Assembly: GCA_021846025.1 (NCBI GenBank)
Contig: JAJZDV010000004.1
Span: 1-54,558 of the forward strand
Source of the DNA: Pseudomonadota bacterium
Lineage (GTDB): Bacteria; Pseudomonadota; Gammaproteobacteria; Burkholderiales; Burkholderiaceae_C
Direction of reading: 5' to 3'
Length of the DNA: 54,558 nucleotides
Shown in pieces: positions 1 to 9,661 of this stretch. The translations under genes were made by a program, and so were the position numbers. The notes under the pieces were generated by a model, which saw only the letters and a list, made by a program, of their open reading frames with translations, did not search any database and was not told where the DNA came from. Every line of letters starts with the position of its first letter. The stretch's first letter is position 1.

Positions 1-273
1 GCCGAGCGCGCGCCGCCCCAGCACCGTGATGGTGGAGGGCAGCGAAACCGCCCCGGCTCCGTACGACACCCCCTGAACGTCCACACCCGGCAACCTGCGC
101 CTCAGACGGGTGTCCGCCGGGGACGCTTCGTCGGCAGGGGCCTTGGCGGTCACGCGAAGCCCGGCGCCTTCCAGCGACCGGGCTTGAACCCAGCCCGTTT
201 GCAGCAGGCCCAGAGCACAAAGAGACCAGGCGGGTAGCGAATGCACCAACCCTGATGCGCGCCAAATTGTCAT
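1..273 (-). CDS. Secreted protein of unknown function, cut by the window edge
   Basis: This is an open frame of 91 codons that runs off the left edge. Its ATG at 273 overlaps the TGA of the upstream cytochrome fusion gene in an ATGA arrangement, so it should be translationally coupled to it. The N-terminus looks like a signal peptide: a hydrophobic stretch around residues 16-28 ending near WVQA. The mature start is followed by an Ala/Pro/Asp-rich linker and then the segment LPSTITVLGRRALG, which faintly recalls the plug region of TonB-dependent receptors; I hold that loosely. As the last visible gene of a PQQ alcohol dehydrogenase operon it probably serves that system, for example in metal or cofactor uptake or electron transfer. 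The frame, start and overlap are seen; the function is not established. Confidence 0.6.
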   Translation of the reverse strand, partial: MTIWRASGLVHSLPAWSLCALGLLQTGWVQARSLEGAGLRVTAKAPADEASPADTRLRRRLPGVDVQGVSYGAGAVSLPSTITVLGRRALG

Positions 274-1487
274 TTCACGAAGGAGTTGAATGGCGATGGA
301 TCGTCCCCTGCAGTGGAAGGCGAAAGATTTTGACCGGACGGCCTGTAGCCATTTTCATGGAGCAAAAATGCCATGATCTTTGCATAATCCTTCGGCTTGA
401 GCTTTCCAGGTTTATCGGCGGGCATATTCGTCGTCATGTATTGGTAGATGCCGCCGACCGTCATCGTCGAGTTCGACGTCGGCGCAAACCCGGGACCGCG
501 CAGCGCAGGAGCCGTTCGGCCTTGAAGGGCATCGCCGTGGCATTGGGCGCATTCTGCCGCGTAGAGTTTCTTGCCGGGTATGACTTGCGAGGCTGCGAAA
601 TTCGCCTCATGCGGGGTTGATGACGTATCGGCTGCATCCACGACCCGGCCCGAAAGGGATCGCTCTGCGCCATCGGCAGTCGAGAGCGCATCCACGGCCG
701 GCACGAATTTCGCTGTGGCATCGCCAACGCTTTGTGCAGAAGTGGCGTGCATCGACCAGGGCTGGGTGAGCGATGCCATCTTGCCGGAAGCCGATAAATG
801 GCGGATGGAGGCAGAAATCTGCTGAATCAAGGTTCGATTTTTGTCATCGGCAACAAAACTCAATGTCCAGTCGGAGATTTTTGTCTGTGTCGGCTGGGCG
901 GCAAAATGCGCGGCCGGATGCTCGCGTTGATATTCAACCAGGCTGGGGTACCAGGTGATTCCGAATTGCGCATGGCCTCGCAGCACCGACTGGATGACGT
1001 CAGCGGTATTGTTTTCGACATCAAAGTCGGCATCGTTTTCTTCCGCGGCAATGAGCTGGGCAGGACTCTTGTAAGCAACGGCAACAACACCGGCCCCACT
1101 TTTTTTGAGAACTGCAGATGGTGCTGTGAACTTCACAAAATCTGCCCTCATGTAGGCTGTCGAAACAGCCATGCCGCCCTTGAATTGCAAATCTTCAGTG
1201 GAAATCGGGACCCCCATAAAGACATCGCACTTCGACTTGAGTAATTCTGCAATGGTGTATTCAGAGGTTGATTGGTCCCCAATTTCGTGATTCAAATCGA
1301 CCAACTGATAAGGCTTGTGAAGGTCTCGAAAGATGGCGCTGGACACCGCAAGATCGATCATTTTTGTGGGGCTTTCGGGAAATCCGCAAACCAGTATCGG
1401 GGCAGCGTATGAAAGCGGTGCTGCCAGGCCCGTCGCCGAAACGAGGGCACAACACGACAAAATACGAACGCTAGATTTTATTGACAT
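270..1487 (-). CDS. XoxJ-like periplasmic binding domain fused to a XoxG-like cytochrome c
   Basis: A 405-residue exported protein with two parts. Residues 1-29 form a signal peptide ending in SYAA. Residues 30-248 resemble the family-3 solute-binding proteins associated with quinoprotein dehydrogenases (XoxJ type). Residues 300-385 are a class I cytochrome c with the haem motif CAQCH at 313-317 and a candidate distal Met in TTNMPADKPGK near 355. The cytochrome part should accept electrons from the PQQ dehydrogenase encoded just upstream; the binding part may help activate that enzyme. The start at 1487 was chosen because GAGGA precedes it and the signal peptide follows at once; a longer frame to 1625 has no signal sequence. 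In known xox clusters the two functions are usually separate genes, so the fusion is noteworthy. The 3' end overlaps the next gene. Confidence 0.85.
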   Translation of the reverse strand: MSIKSSVRILSCCALVSATGLAAPLSYAAPILVCGFPESPTKMIDLAVSSAIFRDLHKPYQLVDLNHEIGDQSTSEYTIAELLKSKCDVFMGVPISTEDLQFKGGMAVSTAYMRADFVKFTAPSAVLKKSGAGVVAVAYKSPAQLIAAEENDADFDVENNTADVIQSVLRGHAQFGITWYPSLVEYQREHPAAHFAAQPTQTKISDWTLSFVADDKNRTLIQQISASIRHLSASGKMASLTQPWSMHATSAQSVGDATAKFVPAVDALSTADGAERSLSGRVVDAADTSSTPHEANFAASQVIPGKKLYAAECAQCHGDALQGRTAPALRGPGFAPTSNSTMTVGGIYQYMTTNMPADKPGKLKPKDYAKIMAFLLHENGYRPSGQNLSPSTAGDDPSPFNSFVK

Positions 1488-1499
1488 GGAGAAATCCTC

Positions 1500-1532
1500 A
1501 AAAAAAAAGGAGGCACGCCAATGGCACCCTCC
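1500..1532 (-). terminator. Hairpin plus nine-T run between the PQQ dehydrogenase and cytochrome genes
   Basis: Read on the minus strand, GGAGG and CCTCC flank an inner TGCCA/TGGCG pairing and are followed directly by nine T residues. This is a plausible intrinsic terminator or attenuator, 14 bases after the dehydrogenase stop and just before the ribosome site of the next gene. Because the genes share a strand, it would reduce rather than abolish downstream expression. Confidence 0.55.
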
Positions 1533-1546
1533 CGCGATGAACATTC

Positions 1547-3265
1547 TCATGGATTCAGGCTGAAGACATAAAGCGTGCCGCCACGTGGGATGTCTTTGGT
1601 CATCGTCGCCATCGGTCCACCCCAAATCGGGTTGGCGCCGCCATATCCAGCAAGTATGGCGACATATTCCTTCCCGTCGACCTCGTAGACCGATGGTTGC
1701 GCAACAATGCCGCTGGCCAGCTTGGGGCTTTTCCAGAGGACTTTGCCGTTTTGGGTATCAAAGGCGTAGAGATGACCCTCCAATGACCCGGTAAAGGCAA
1801 TTCCGCTCGCCGTCGTGGTGACGCCGCCGTTCCAGGGCATCTTGCTCCAGTGGCCCCAGACCTTTTTGCCGGTATTCACATCAATACCCTGAACTTCGCC
1901 ATATCCTTTGCTTCCCGGTTCAGGGTAAATCGAGAATCCCTCGCCCAGATAAGGCAGGCCCTGCATGTAACTGACCTTCGAACCTGTGTAGGTGCCGCAA
2001 GCATGGAGTGACGGTACGATAACGATTTGTGTTGCTGGATCGTAAGCCATCGACCACCAGTTTTTCCCACCGAGAAATTGAGGGCAGGTCTTAATGGTCT
2101 GGCCAACCTTCGGATAGGATTTTGGATTGTTGATGGACTCGCCATCCTTGTTGTAACCAAGGACGGACGTTGTCTTGACGAACGGTCTGGCATAAATCAG
2201 CTTGCCGGTCTTCTGATCGAGTGCAATGAAATAGCCATTTCGATCGGCATGGATCAGCGCGTCATAATGTTTGCCTTTGTAATTGATTTTCGCTCGCAAC
2301 GCTGTATTGACGCCATCGTAATCCCACGAGTCGTGCTGCGTGTACTGGAAATGCCATTTAATATCGCCGTTGTTCGCGTCGAGCGCCAAAAGCGAGTCCG
2401 AATAGAGATTCTTTCCAGGGCGTAATTCCGCCAGCCAAGGACCGGGGTTTCCGACGCCCCAATACAGCGTTTTCAGCTCCGGATCGTAGGTTCCGGTCAG
2501 CCATGCCGGTGACCCTGAATGGGTATACATGCCCTTGGGCCAAGTGTCGCCGTATTGTTCTTCAGGCGAAGGCACGGTGTATTTTTTCCAGACGGTAGCA
2601 CCGGTTTTGGCGTCGAGCGCAGCGATGAAGCCGCGCGCTCCATACTCGCCGCCCGCGCTGCCCACATAAATATTTCCATTGGCGGCAAGTGGCGCCAGGG
2701 AGAACGCGTAGCCGATACCCGGGTCAAAGAGCTGTTTTTTCCAGTTGATCTGTCCGCTTTGGGCGTCAAATGACGCCACTTCGCCACTGAGCATGGCAAC
2801 GAACAGATGATCACCATAAAGCGCGACACCGCGGTTCACAACATCGCAGCAGACGGTTTTGTAGGCTATTTGTGGTAATTGTGGATCGTAGCTCCACAAT
2901 TTCTTGCCGGTCGTTGCTTCAAATGCATACACATGATCTTTCGGCGTCGTCACGAACATGTAATTGCCATTGACGATCGGCGTAGCCTCGAAACCTTGTG
3001 TAAGGTCGGCTGGAAATTTGTGCGACCAGACCATTCGTAAATTCTTGACATTCGCCGGATCGATCTGCTTGGCTGGCGAGTAGCTTTCGCCGCCGTAGGA
3101 ATGATAATAGGTCAGCCAGTCGGTGCTCTGGTGCGCATTGTCGAGGCGTTCCTGCGTGACACTTGGGTAATCAGCCAGGGCCCATGAAGCGCAGGCGAGC
3201 GTGACCCCGAGAGCTGATAATGTCACGAGCCAGCGTTTTTGAGTCTGCAATAACTTTCGTTGCAT
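1547..3265 (-). CDS. PQQ-dependent alcohol dehydrogenase, lanthanide-type signature
   Basis: A 572-residue quinoprotein of the methanol/ethanol dehydrogenase family, oxidising primary alcohols in the periplasm and passing electrons to cytochrome c. It has a signal peptide (cleavage near ALA-DYPS, residue 31), the vicinal disulfide Cys139-Cys140, metal ligands Glu207 in GGEYGARG and Asn273 in GVGNPGP, and the motif HDSWDYDGVN with Asp315 and Asp317. The second Asp two residues after the catalytic one marks XoxF/PedH-type enzymes that use lanthanides; calcium enzymes of the MxaF type have a small residue there. Tandem ATGs lie at 3268 and 3265; the second sits six bases from GGAG and is preferred. 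It lies downstream of aldehyde dehydrogenase and DUF779 genes and upstream of a cytochrome fusion. The natural substrate is uncertain; ethanol is likely from context. Confidence 0.93.
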   Translation of the reverse strand: MQRKLLQTQKRWLVTLSALGVTLACASWALADYPSVTQERLDNAHQSTDWLTYYHSYGGESYSPAKQIDPANVKNLRMVWSHKFPADLTQGFEATPIVNGNYMFVTTPKDHVYAFEATTGKKLWSYDPQLPQIAYKTVCCDVVNRGVALYGDHLFVAMLSGEVASFDAQSGQINWKKQLFDPGIGYAFSLAPLAANGNIYVGSAGGEYGARGFIAALDAKTGATVWKKYTVPSPEEQYGDTWPKGMYTHSGSPAWLTGTYDPELKTLYWGVGNPGPWLAELRPGKNLYSDSLLALDANNGDIKWHFQYTQHDSWDYDGVNTALRAKINYKGKHYDALIHADRNGYFIALDQKTGKLIYARPFVKTTSVLGYNKDGESINNPKSYPKVGQTIKTCPQFLGGKNWWSMAYDPATQIVIVPSLHACGTYTGSKVSYMQGLPYLGEGFSIYPEPGSKGYGEVQGIDVNTGKKVWGHWSKMPWNGGVTTTASGIAFTGSLEGHLYAFDTQNGKVLWKSPKLASGIVAQPSVYEVDGKEYVAILAGYGGANPIWGGPMATMTKDIPRGGTLYVFSLNP

Positions 3266-3381
3266 CATGATCTCCATTTTGTATGTCGCAAAGTAAAATC
3301 GAACATTCATCAACTGCCCGAGAGCCTTGAATCCGTGAATCCTGATGGATGGCCGTCATTCCTTGATCGCTGCATGTTGGG

Positions 3382-3804
3382 TCAGACACGTCCCTCCGTT
3401 TCCAGTGCGCTCCATTCAGCGTCGTCAAACAGTCTTGAGCGCGTGAGAAAGCGCTGTCCAGTTGAGCCTTCCAGCGAAAACATGCCGCCTCGGCCTGGAA
3501 CCACGTCGATGATGAGTTGGGTGTGTTTCCAGTACTCGAACTGCGCAAGTCCGATGTAAAACGGCACGCCGCCGATCGAGCCCAGCAGCCGATCGGCATT
3601 TCCAACCAGAAACTCGCCGGCCGCAAAGCACATGGGTGCGCTGCCGTCACAGCAGCCGCCGGATTGATGAAACATCAAATCCCCGTAGGTTGCCTTGAGC
3701 TTGGCGATCAGATCGAGCGCCGCAGGAGTGGCCATGACTTGGGGAACGTGACCGGCGTCCGGTGACGTCGTGGAGTCTTCTCGCGGGGTTGGTTCGGTGT
3801 GCAT
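3382..3804 (-). CDS. DUF779 protein, aldehyde dehydrogenase partner
   Basis: A 140-residue protein that matches the DUF779 family, typically encoded beside AldB/AcoD-type aldehyde dehydrogenases. The conserved core runs from about residue 24: TPAALDLIAKL, then a cysteine-rich segment QSGGCCDGSAPMCF that could bind metal, then a region ending in FSLEGSTGQRFLTRSRLF. Its biochemical role is not known. It lies 117 bases after the aldehyde dehydrogenase and is probably cotranscribed with it. No convincing ribosome site precedes the ATG at 3804, and Met24 is an alternative start. Confidence 0.85.
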   Translation of the reverse strand: MHTEPTPREDSTTSPDAGHVPQVMATPAALDLIAKLKATYGDLMFHQSGGCCDGSAPMCFAAGEFLVGNADRLLGSIGGVPFYIGLAQFEYWKHTQLIIDVVPGRGGMFSLEGSTGQRFLTRSRLFDDAEWSALETEGRV

Positions 3805-3921
3805 GGCAGGGTCGTTCGTCGGCGTGGGTCACGCTGCGAGATGGCAGGCGGCAATGGGCATGGGGTTTCGGTCCATCTGGCGACACGGTCTGCGTGCTTG
3901 GGTCGCGTCGCCAGCACGCAT

Positions 3922-5442
<1,521 letters not shown>

Positions 5443-5502
5443 GAAGGTCTCCTGGGAGGGTCTGAAGGGGAACTGCGCAACGGGTGCAGTGCGCTCTTGG
5501 TT

Positions 5503-5519
5503 ATCAGGAATCGTGCCAA
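5503..5519 (-). promoter_or_regulatory. Candidate sigma-54 promoter for the aldehyde/alcohol dehydrogenase operon
   Basis: The minus strand reads TTGGCACGATTCCTGAT. The -24 half TGGCACG is perfect and the spacing to the -12 half is right, but the -12 half reads CTGAT where TTGCA/T is expected, so it is imperfect. Position upstream of the operon and opposite a sigma-54 activator gene supports it. Confidence 0.5.
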
Positions 5520-5534
5520 TCTCGGGGCTTACAT

Positions 5535-5654
5535 CTGCATACAGTGCAGCCGTTGATGAACAACGACTTAGACGCGCGAATCCGTTTTTACCCAGGGGGT
5601 GAGGGCCAACCTGTTTTCTCGATTTGCATCACGCGATGCGTCGCAACTTGCGAC
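5535..5654. promoter_or_regulatory. Inverted repeats, candidate activator sites
   Basis: Two perfect inverted repeats lie in the divergent promoter region: CTGCA-N5-TGCAG at 5535-5549 and GTCGCAA-C-TTGCGAC at 5640-5654. The second is about 120 bases upstream of the -24/-12 element, a usual distance for enhancer sites of sigma-54 activators. Assigning them to the AcoR-like protein is inference. Confidence 0.4.
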
Positions 5655-5742
5655 AGGTGACACCGCGGTGCTGGAGTGCGACACTGCAGCGCAGAAGATG
5701 GGCCGCCGAGGTCTTGATGGCACGCCGATCCAGGAGACAACC

Positions 5743-7713
5743 ATGCCTCAGACCAAGCCGCCGGACAGCGCGGGTATGACCACGTTGACCGCCACTTTGC
5801 AGTTGGCGCGGCAGCGTTTTTTCGAAGACGGCAGTGATCCGCAAGGCGCAGTACCGGAGCTGATCGCAAGGTCGTGGCGGCGGTGCTCGGCACTGCCCGC
5901 CACGCTCAGCGAGATTCCCGAACCCCTGGCGCATGACGCGTTATTTGCCCGGCGCGATGCGCAGGGGCGACTGCGGCGGCACGCGCTGCCGGAACTGGAG
6001 GCTCTGGCCGAGGCGCTGTCGCCATCCCGCGTGGTCGTTTTGCTGGCCGACCCACAGGGCATGATTCTCGATGCCGCCGGCTCGGACGTCTTCATGAACA
6101 AGGCCCAGCGCGTGGCGCTGATGCCCGGCGTTGAATGGTCCGAAGACCAGCGGGGGACCAATGCCATTGGCACGGCGCTGACGGAGCTCTCCCCGATCAC
6201 GGTCCTCGGGCACCAACATTATCTCGAGCAAAACGGCGCCTTGGGCTGCACGGCAGCACCCCTTCTGGGCTCGGAAGGCCAGGTGTTGGGTGTGCTGGAC
6301 GTCTCGGGCGATCCGCGATGCATTCAGGCCCAGACCGTGGGTCTGGTGCGCATGGCGGCGCAGATGATCGAATACCGCATGGCCATGGACAACCGGCCCG
6401 CGCAGACCGAGATCCTGCGCTTTGCCCATGACCCAGCCTTGATCGGTTCGCACCGCGAAGCCCTGCTGTGGATTCGCAATGCCACGATTGTGGGTGCCAA
6501 TCGCGCGGCCATGCGCGTTCTGGGCATGACGTTCGACCAACTGCGCGGCCGCTTCGTCGACGATCTGTTCAGCTCCCTGCCCACGACCGACCGGGACGCG
6601 TTCGAGCTGTGCCTCCACCCCTGGCTGGCGCGGCCGGGACGGTCGGCGACCTGGGCCTCGGGCTGGGTCGGGCTCAAGCAAGCCTCGCGTCCTTTGGGCT
6701 CGACCACGCTGACGGAGCACACCCCACAGATTGGCCAAGTGCCCGTTTCGAGGCCACCCATCGTTGCCGACCCGCAGCGCGAGGCGCAACTGGAGCGTGC
6801 CGTGCGTGTCCTGGACTGGGGCATCCCGGTCTTGATCCTGGGGGAATCCGGGGTCGGCAAGGAAGTGTTCGCCCGGCAGGTCCATCAGTCCAGCCAGCGC
6901 TGCGTTGGGCCATTCGTCGCCGTCAATTGCGCGGCAGTCCCGGAAGGGCTGATCGAGGCCGAGCTCTTCGGCTACGAGGAGGGCGCGTTCACAGGCGCTC
7001 GGCGCAAGGGTCAGCCGGGGCAGATTCGGGAGGCTCACGGGGGCGTCTTGTTCCTGGATGAAATCGGGGACATGCCGCTGTCCATGCAGGCCAGGCTGCT
7101 GCGGGTCTTGCAGGACCATGAAGTCAAGGCGCTTGGCGGCGGGCGCCAGCAGGCCGTGGATTTCGCGTTGGTGTGCGCCACCCATCGCGACCTCAAGGCG
7201 ATGGCGGCCGAGGGGCGTTTCCGCACCGACCTGTACTACCGCTTGCAGCATTTCGTGGTCGCCATGCCCGCCCTGCGTGAACAGGCCGACTCCATGGCGC
7301 GCATCGATGAACTCCTGAAAGCCATGTTGCCGTCGCGTGGGATACGGCTCAGTCCGCAAGCCCGTGATGCCCTGCTGACCTTCGCATGGCCCGGAAACTG
7401 GCGGCAACTCGTCGCCGTCACGCAGACGCTGCTGGCGTTGGCCGAGCCCGGGAGTTGCATCGAGCTTGCCGATCTTCCCGAGGACATTCGACGCGATTGG
7501 CAAGGCAATCCACAACAGCGTTGCGCCACGTCCGTGCTGTCGGTGCGCTCAGCCCCTGCGCAGGATGGCGCCGCCCCGCCCCCCGCGCCATTGCGTGCCA
7601 TGACCGACTCGGCCATCGAGGCCGCCATTGCGTCCTGCAGTGGCAACGTCAGCCGCGCTGCCCGGCTCCTGGGAGTTCATCGCAGCACGCTGTACCGGCA
7701 CGTTCGCAGGTGA
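5743..7713 (+). CDS. acoR: AcoR-like sigma-54-dependent transcriptional activator
   Basis: A 656-residue enhancer-binding protein. Residues about 70-235 are a GAF-type sensor region (containing DQRGTNAIGTAL), followed by a PAS-like linker. The AAA+ domain has Walker A GESGVGK at 367-373, the sigma-54 contact loop GAFTGA at 414-419 and Walker B GGVLFLDEIGD. A Fis-type helix-turn-helix lies at the C-terminus (SRAARLLGVHRSTLYRHVRR). AcoR proteins sense acetoin or aldehyde-related signals and activate dehydrogenase operons; here the divergent aldehyde/alcohol operon is the obvious target. The ATG at 5743 was chosen because AGGAGA precedes it; a longer frame from a GTG at 5599 would run over the regulatory palindromes. 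The effector is not predictable. Confidence 0.9.
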   Translation: MPQTKPPDSAGMTTLTATLQLARQRFFEDGSDPQGAVPELIARSWRRCSALPATLSEIPEPLAHDALFARRDAQGRLRRHALPELEALAEALSPSRVVVLLADPQGMILDAAGSDVFMNKAQRVALMPGVEWSEDQRGTNAIGTALTELSPITVLGHQHYLEQNGALGCTAAPLLGSEGQVLGVLDVSGDPRCIQAQTVGLVRMAAQMIEYRMAMDNRPAQTEILRFAHDPALIGSHREALLWIRNATIVGANRAAMRVLGMTFDQLRGRFVDDLFSSLPTTDRDAFELCLHPWLARPGRSATWASGWVGLKQASRPLGSTTLTEHTPQIGQVPVSRPPIVADPQREAQLERAVRVLDWGIPVLILGESGVGKEVFARQVHQSSQRCVGPFVAVNCAAVPEGLIEAELFGYEEGAFTGARRKGQPGQIREAHGGVLFLDEIGDMPLSMQARLLRVLQDHEVKALGGGRQQAVDFALVCATHRDLKAMAAEGRFRTDLYYRLQHFVVAMPALREQADSMARIDELLKAMLPSRGIRLSPQARDALLTFAWPGNWRQLVAVTQTLLALAEPGSCIELADLPEDIRRDWQGNPQQRCATSVLSVRSAPAQDGAAPPPAPLRAMTDSAIEAAIASCSGNVSRAARLLGVHRSTLYRHVRR

Positions 7714-7717
7714 CCGA

Positions 7718-8662
7718 TCAAGCGCGGTCGCCCGGGGCGTCCAGCGCGCGGTGTTGCCATCGCTCCCATGGCGGCCTGTCGCCGATTGCGCTCACGATCT
7801 CGTCGATGAACACGCGCACCTTGCTCGAGAGGTGCCGACGACTGAGGTAGACCGCGAACAAATTCAGCTCCAGGGTTTGGTAATCCTCAAGAATGGGCAC
7901 AAGCGTGCCTTGCGCGAGTTCGGAGGCGACGATGAACGTTGGCTGCAGGATGATGCCCGTGCCGGCGACCGCAAGTTCGCGCAGCAGATCGCCGTTGGTG
8001 GCATGCACGCAGGGACTGACCTTGACCCGGGTCATGTTGCCCTGCGCGTCGCTGAAGGGCCACTCGTCACCCGCCCACAAATAGCGGAAGCTCAGCGTTG
8101 CATGCTCGACAAGATCGTCGGGCGCCGACGGTGTGCCGTGGCGCTTCAGGTAGGCAGGCGCTGCGCAGACCACCATGCTGACCGGGGCAAGTCGTCGGGC
8201 GATCAAATGGCCTTCGAGCTTGCTGGCGATGCGCAAGGCCACGTCGATCCTTTCGTCGGCCAGGTCGACCACACGGTCAGACAGATCGATGTCAAGCCGC
8301 AGTTGTGGATGTCTGGCGTGAAATTCGGCCAGAAAGGGCGCCAGTTGCATCACGCCGAACGACAGGGGAGCGGAAACACGCAGCAGACCCACGGGATGTG
8401 CCGAGCCCTGCGTCGCGATGGCTTGCGCGTCGGCGATCTCCTCCAGGATCGTCCGGCTGCGCGCACAAAACTCGGCGCCCGCGTCGGTGAGCGAGAGTCT
8501 GCGGGTCGTGCGATGCAGAAGTCGGGCGCCAAGATGGGCTTCCAGGGCAGCGATCTGGCGGGTCACCGCAGCGTTGGAGACGCCCAGCGCGTCGGCTGCG
8601 CGCACGAAGCTGCCCGAGTCGACCACTTGCACGAGTACACGCATCGCGTAGGAAAGGTCCAT
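7718..8662 (-). CDS. LysR-family transcriptional regulator
   Basis: A 314-residue LysR protein: an N-terminal winged helix-turn-helix (residues 1-60, with SFVRAADALGVSNAAVTRQI) and a periplasmic-binding-like effector domain from about residue 90. It converges on the AcoR-like gene with only four bases between the stops. It is divergent from the isochorismatase gene, so it most likely controls the cluster at 8.9-11.7 kb. The helix-turn-helix and layout are clear; the inducer is unknown. Confidence 0.9.
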   Translation of the reverse strand: MDLSYAMRVLVQVVDSGSFVRAADALGVSNAAVTRQIAALEAHLGARLLHRTTRRLSLTDAGAEFCARSRTILEEIADAQAIATQGSAHPVGLLRVSAPLSFGVMQLAPFLAEFHARHPQLRLDIDLSDRVVDLADERIDVALRIASKLEGHLIARRLAPVSMVVCAAPAYLKRHGTPSAPDDLVEHATLSFRYLWAGDEWPFSDAQGNMTRVKVSPCVHATNGDLLRELAVAGTGIILQPTFIVASELAQGTLVPILEDYQTLELNLFAVYLSRRHLSSKVRVFIDEIVSAIGDRPPWERWQHRALDAPGDRA

Positions 8663-8685
8663 TGCCGCGCTCCATTGTTGCGCCT

Positions 8686-8696
8686 ATCGTAACGAT
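8686..8696. promoter_or_regulatory. Possible LysR operator
   Basis: The perfect palindrome ATCGT-A-ACGAT lies 24 bases upstream of the lysR start in the divergent gap. A LysR-type T-N11-A element could be built around it. Assignment rests on position only. Confidence 0.3.
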
Positions 8697-8873
8697 CAAT
8701 TGCGCGCAGCCGTCTGGTTCTCCGTGGCATTGACCTCTACAGTTTGATCGTGGTGAACGCGGTCTCCTGGGCCTTGCCGCCATGCAGATCAAGGCCGCCT
8801 GTCCGAACGGGGTGAATGCCTGGCCGGCCTGCTCCACGCCCCATGTCACCACTGTCCTGAACCGGAGGTCATC

Positions 8874-9623
8874 ATGAACGACATCGTCAGTCCAATCGCC
8901 AGCAAACCGCTGCCGTTGAAGGTCAACCCCGCAGAAGCATCCCAAGCGGGTCGTGCCGGCTACGACAAGCCAACCCCGCAGAACACCATTTTTCTGTTCG
9001 TCGACCATCAAATCGGGTTGATGGCCGGAGTTCGCGACTTCAGTTCGCTTGCCGAATACAAAAACAACGTCGTCGCGCTGGCCAAAATGGCCCAGGCGCT
9101 CAACGCGCCTGTCTTGATCACCTCGAGCAACGCGCAATGGCAGAACGGCGATACCTTGCCTGAGCTCAAGGCGCTCTTCCCCGACCAACCCATCATTCGG
9201 CGTACAGGCATCATCAACGCGTACGAAGATCCGACCTTCCGCGCAGCGCTGGAGGATCTGGTGAGCCGCACCGGGCGCACGCATTTGGTCATTTCGGGCG
9301 TGACGCTGGGCACCTGTGTCGCGATGCCCACCTATTCACTGATCAACGATGGCTATCCGGTGTATCCCGTGGTGGACGCGTCGGGAGCGTGGAGCCACTA
9401 TGAGGCCGAGGCAGCCATGGCGCGCATGACGCGCTCCGGTGCCCATCCCGTCACCGTGTTCGCGTTCGGCTGTGAGCTGCAGGCCGACTGGAAAGAGCCG
9501 ACCGCGGATGCGATGTTCAAGCCCTTCATCGACCATCTTCCAGAATATGGTTTCGTCGTCCAGGGATTCTGGAACAACGCCAACACACGCGCAGTGCCGG
9601 ATCCGTTCGGAACCGTGAAATGA
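8874..9623 (+). CDS. Isochorismatase-family hydrolase (YcaC-like)
   Basis: A 249-residue cysteine hydrolase of the isochorismatase superfamily. Asp44 in LFVDHQIGL and Cys148 in SGVTLGTCVAMP fit the catalytic Asp and Cys; the TGIINAYEDP segment between them is typical of YcaC-type members. The substrate of such proteins is generally unknown, and isochorismate itself is unlikely. GGAGG lies six bases before the ATG. It is the first gene of a plus-strand run with a dioxygenase, an esterase and a DoxX protein, divergent from a LysR regulator. Confidence 0.87.
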   Translation: MNDIVSPIASKPLPLKVNPAEASQAGRAGYDKPTPQNTIFLFVDHQIGLMAGVRDFSSLAEYKNNVVALAKMAQALNAPVLITSSNAQWQNGDTLPELKALFPDQPIIRRTGIINAYEDPTFRAALEDLVSRTGRTHLVISGVTLGTCVAMPTYSLINDGYPVYPVVDASGAWSHYEAEAAMARMTRSGAHPVTVFAFGCELQADWKEPTADAMFKPFIDHLPEYGFVVQGFWNNANTRAVPDPFGTVK

Positions 9624-9661
9624 TGCAAACCCGGATGGGACCGGTCAACCAGGACAACACG

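Noticed and set aside
5941-7515. A 524-codon minus-strand frame opposite the AcoR-like regulator
   Set aside because: Antisense shadow; the plus strand has Walker A, GAFTGA and HTH motifs.
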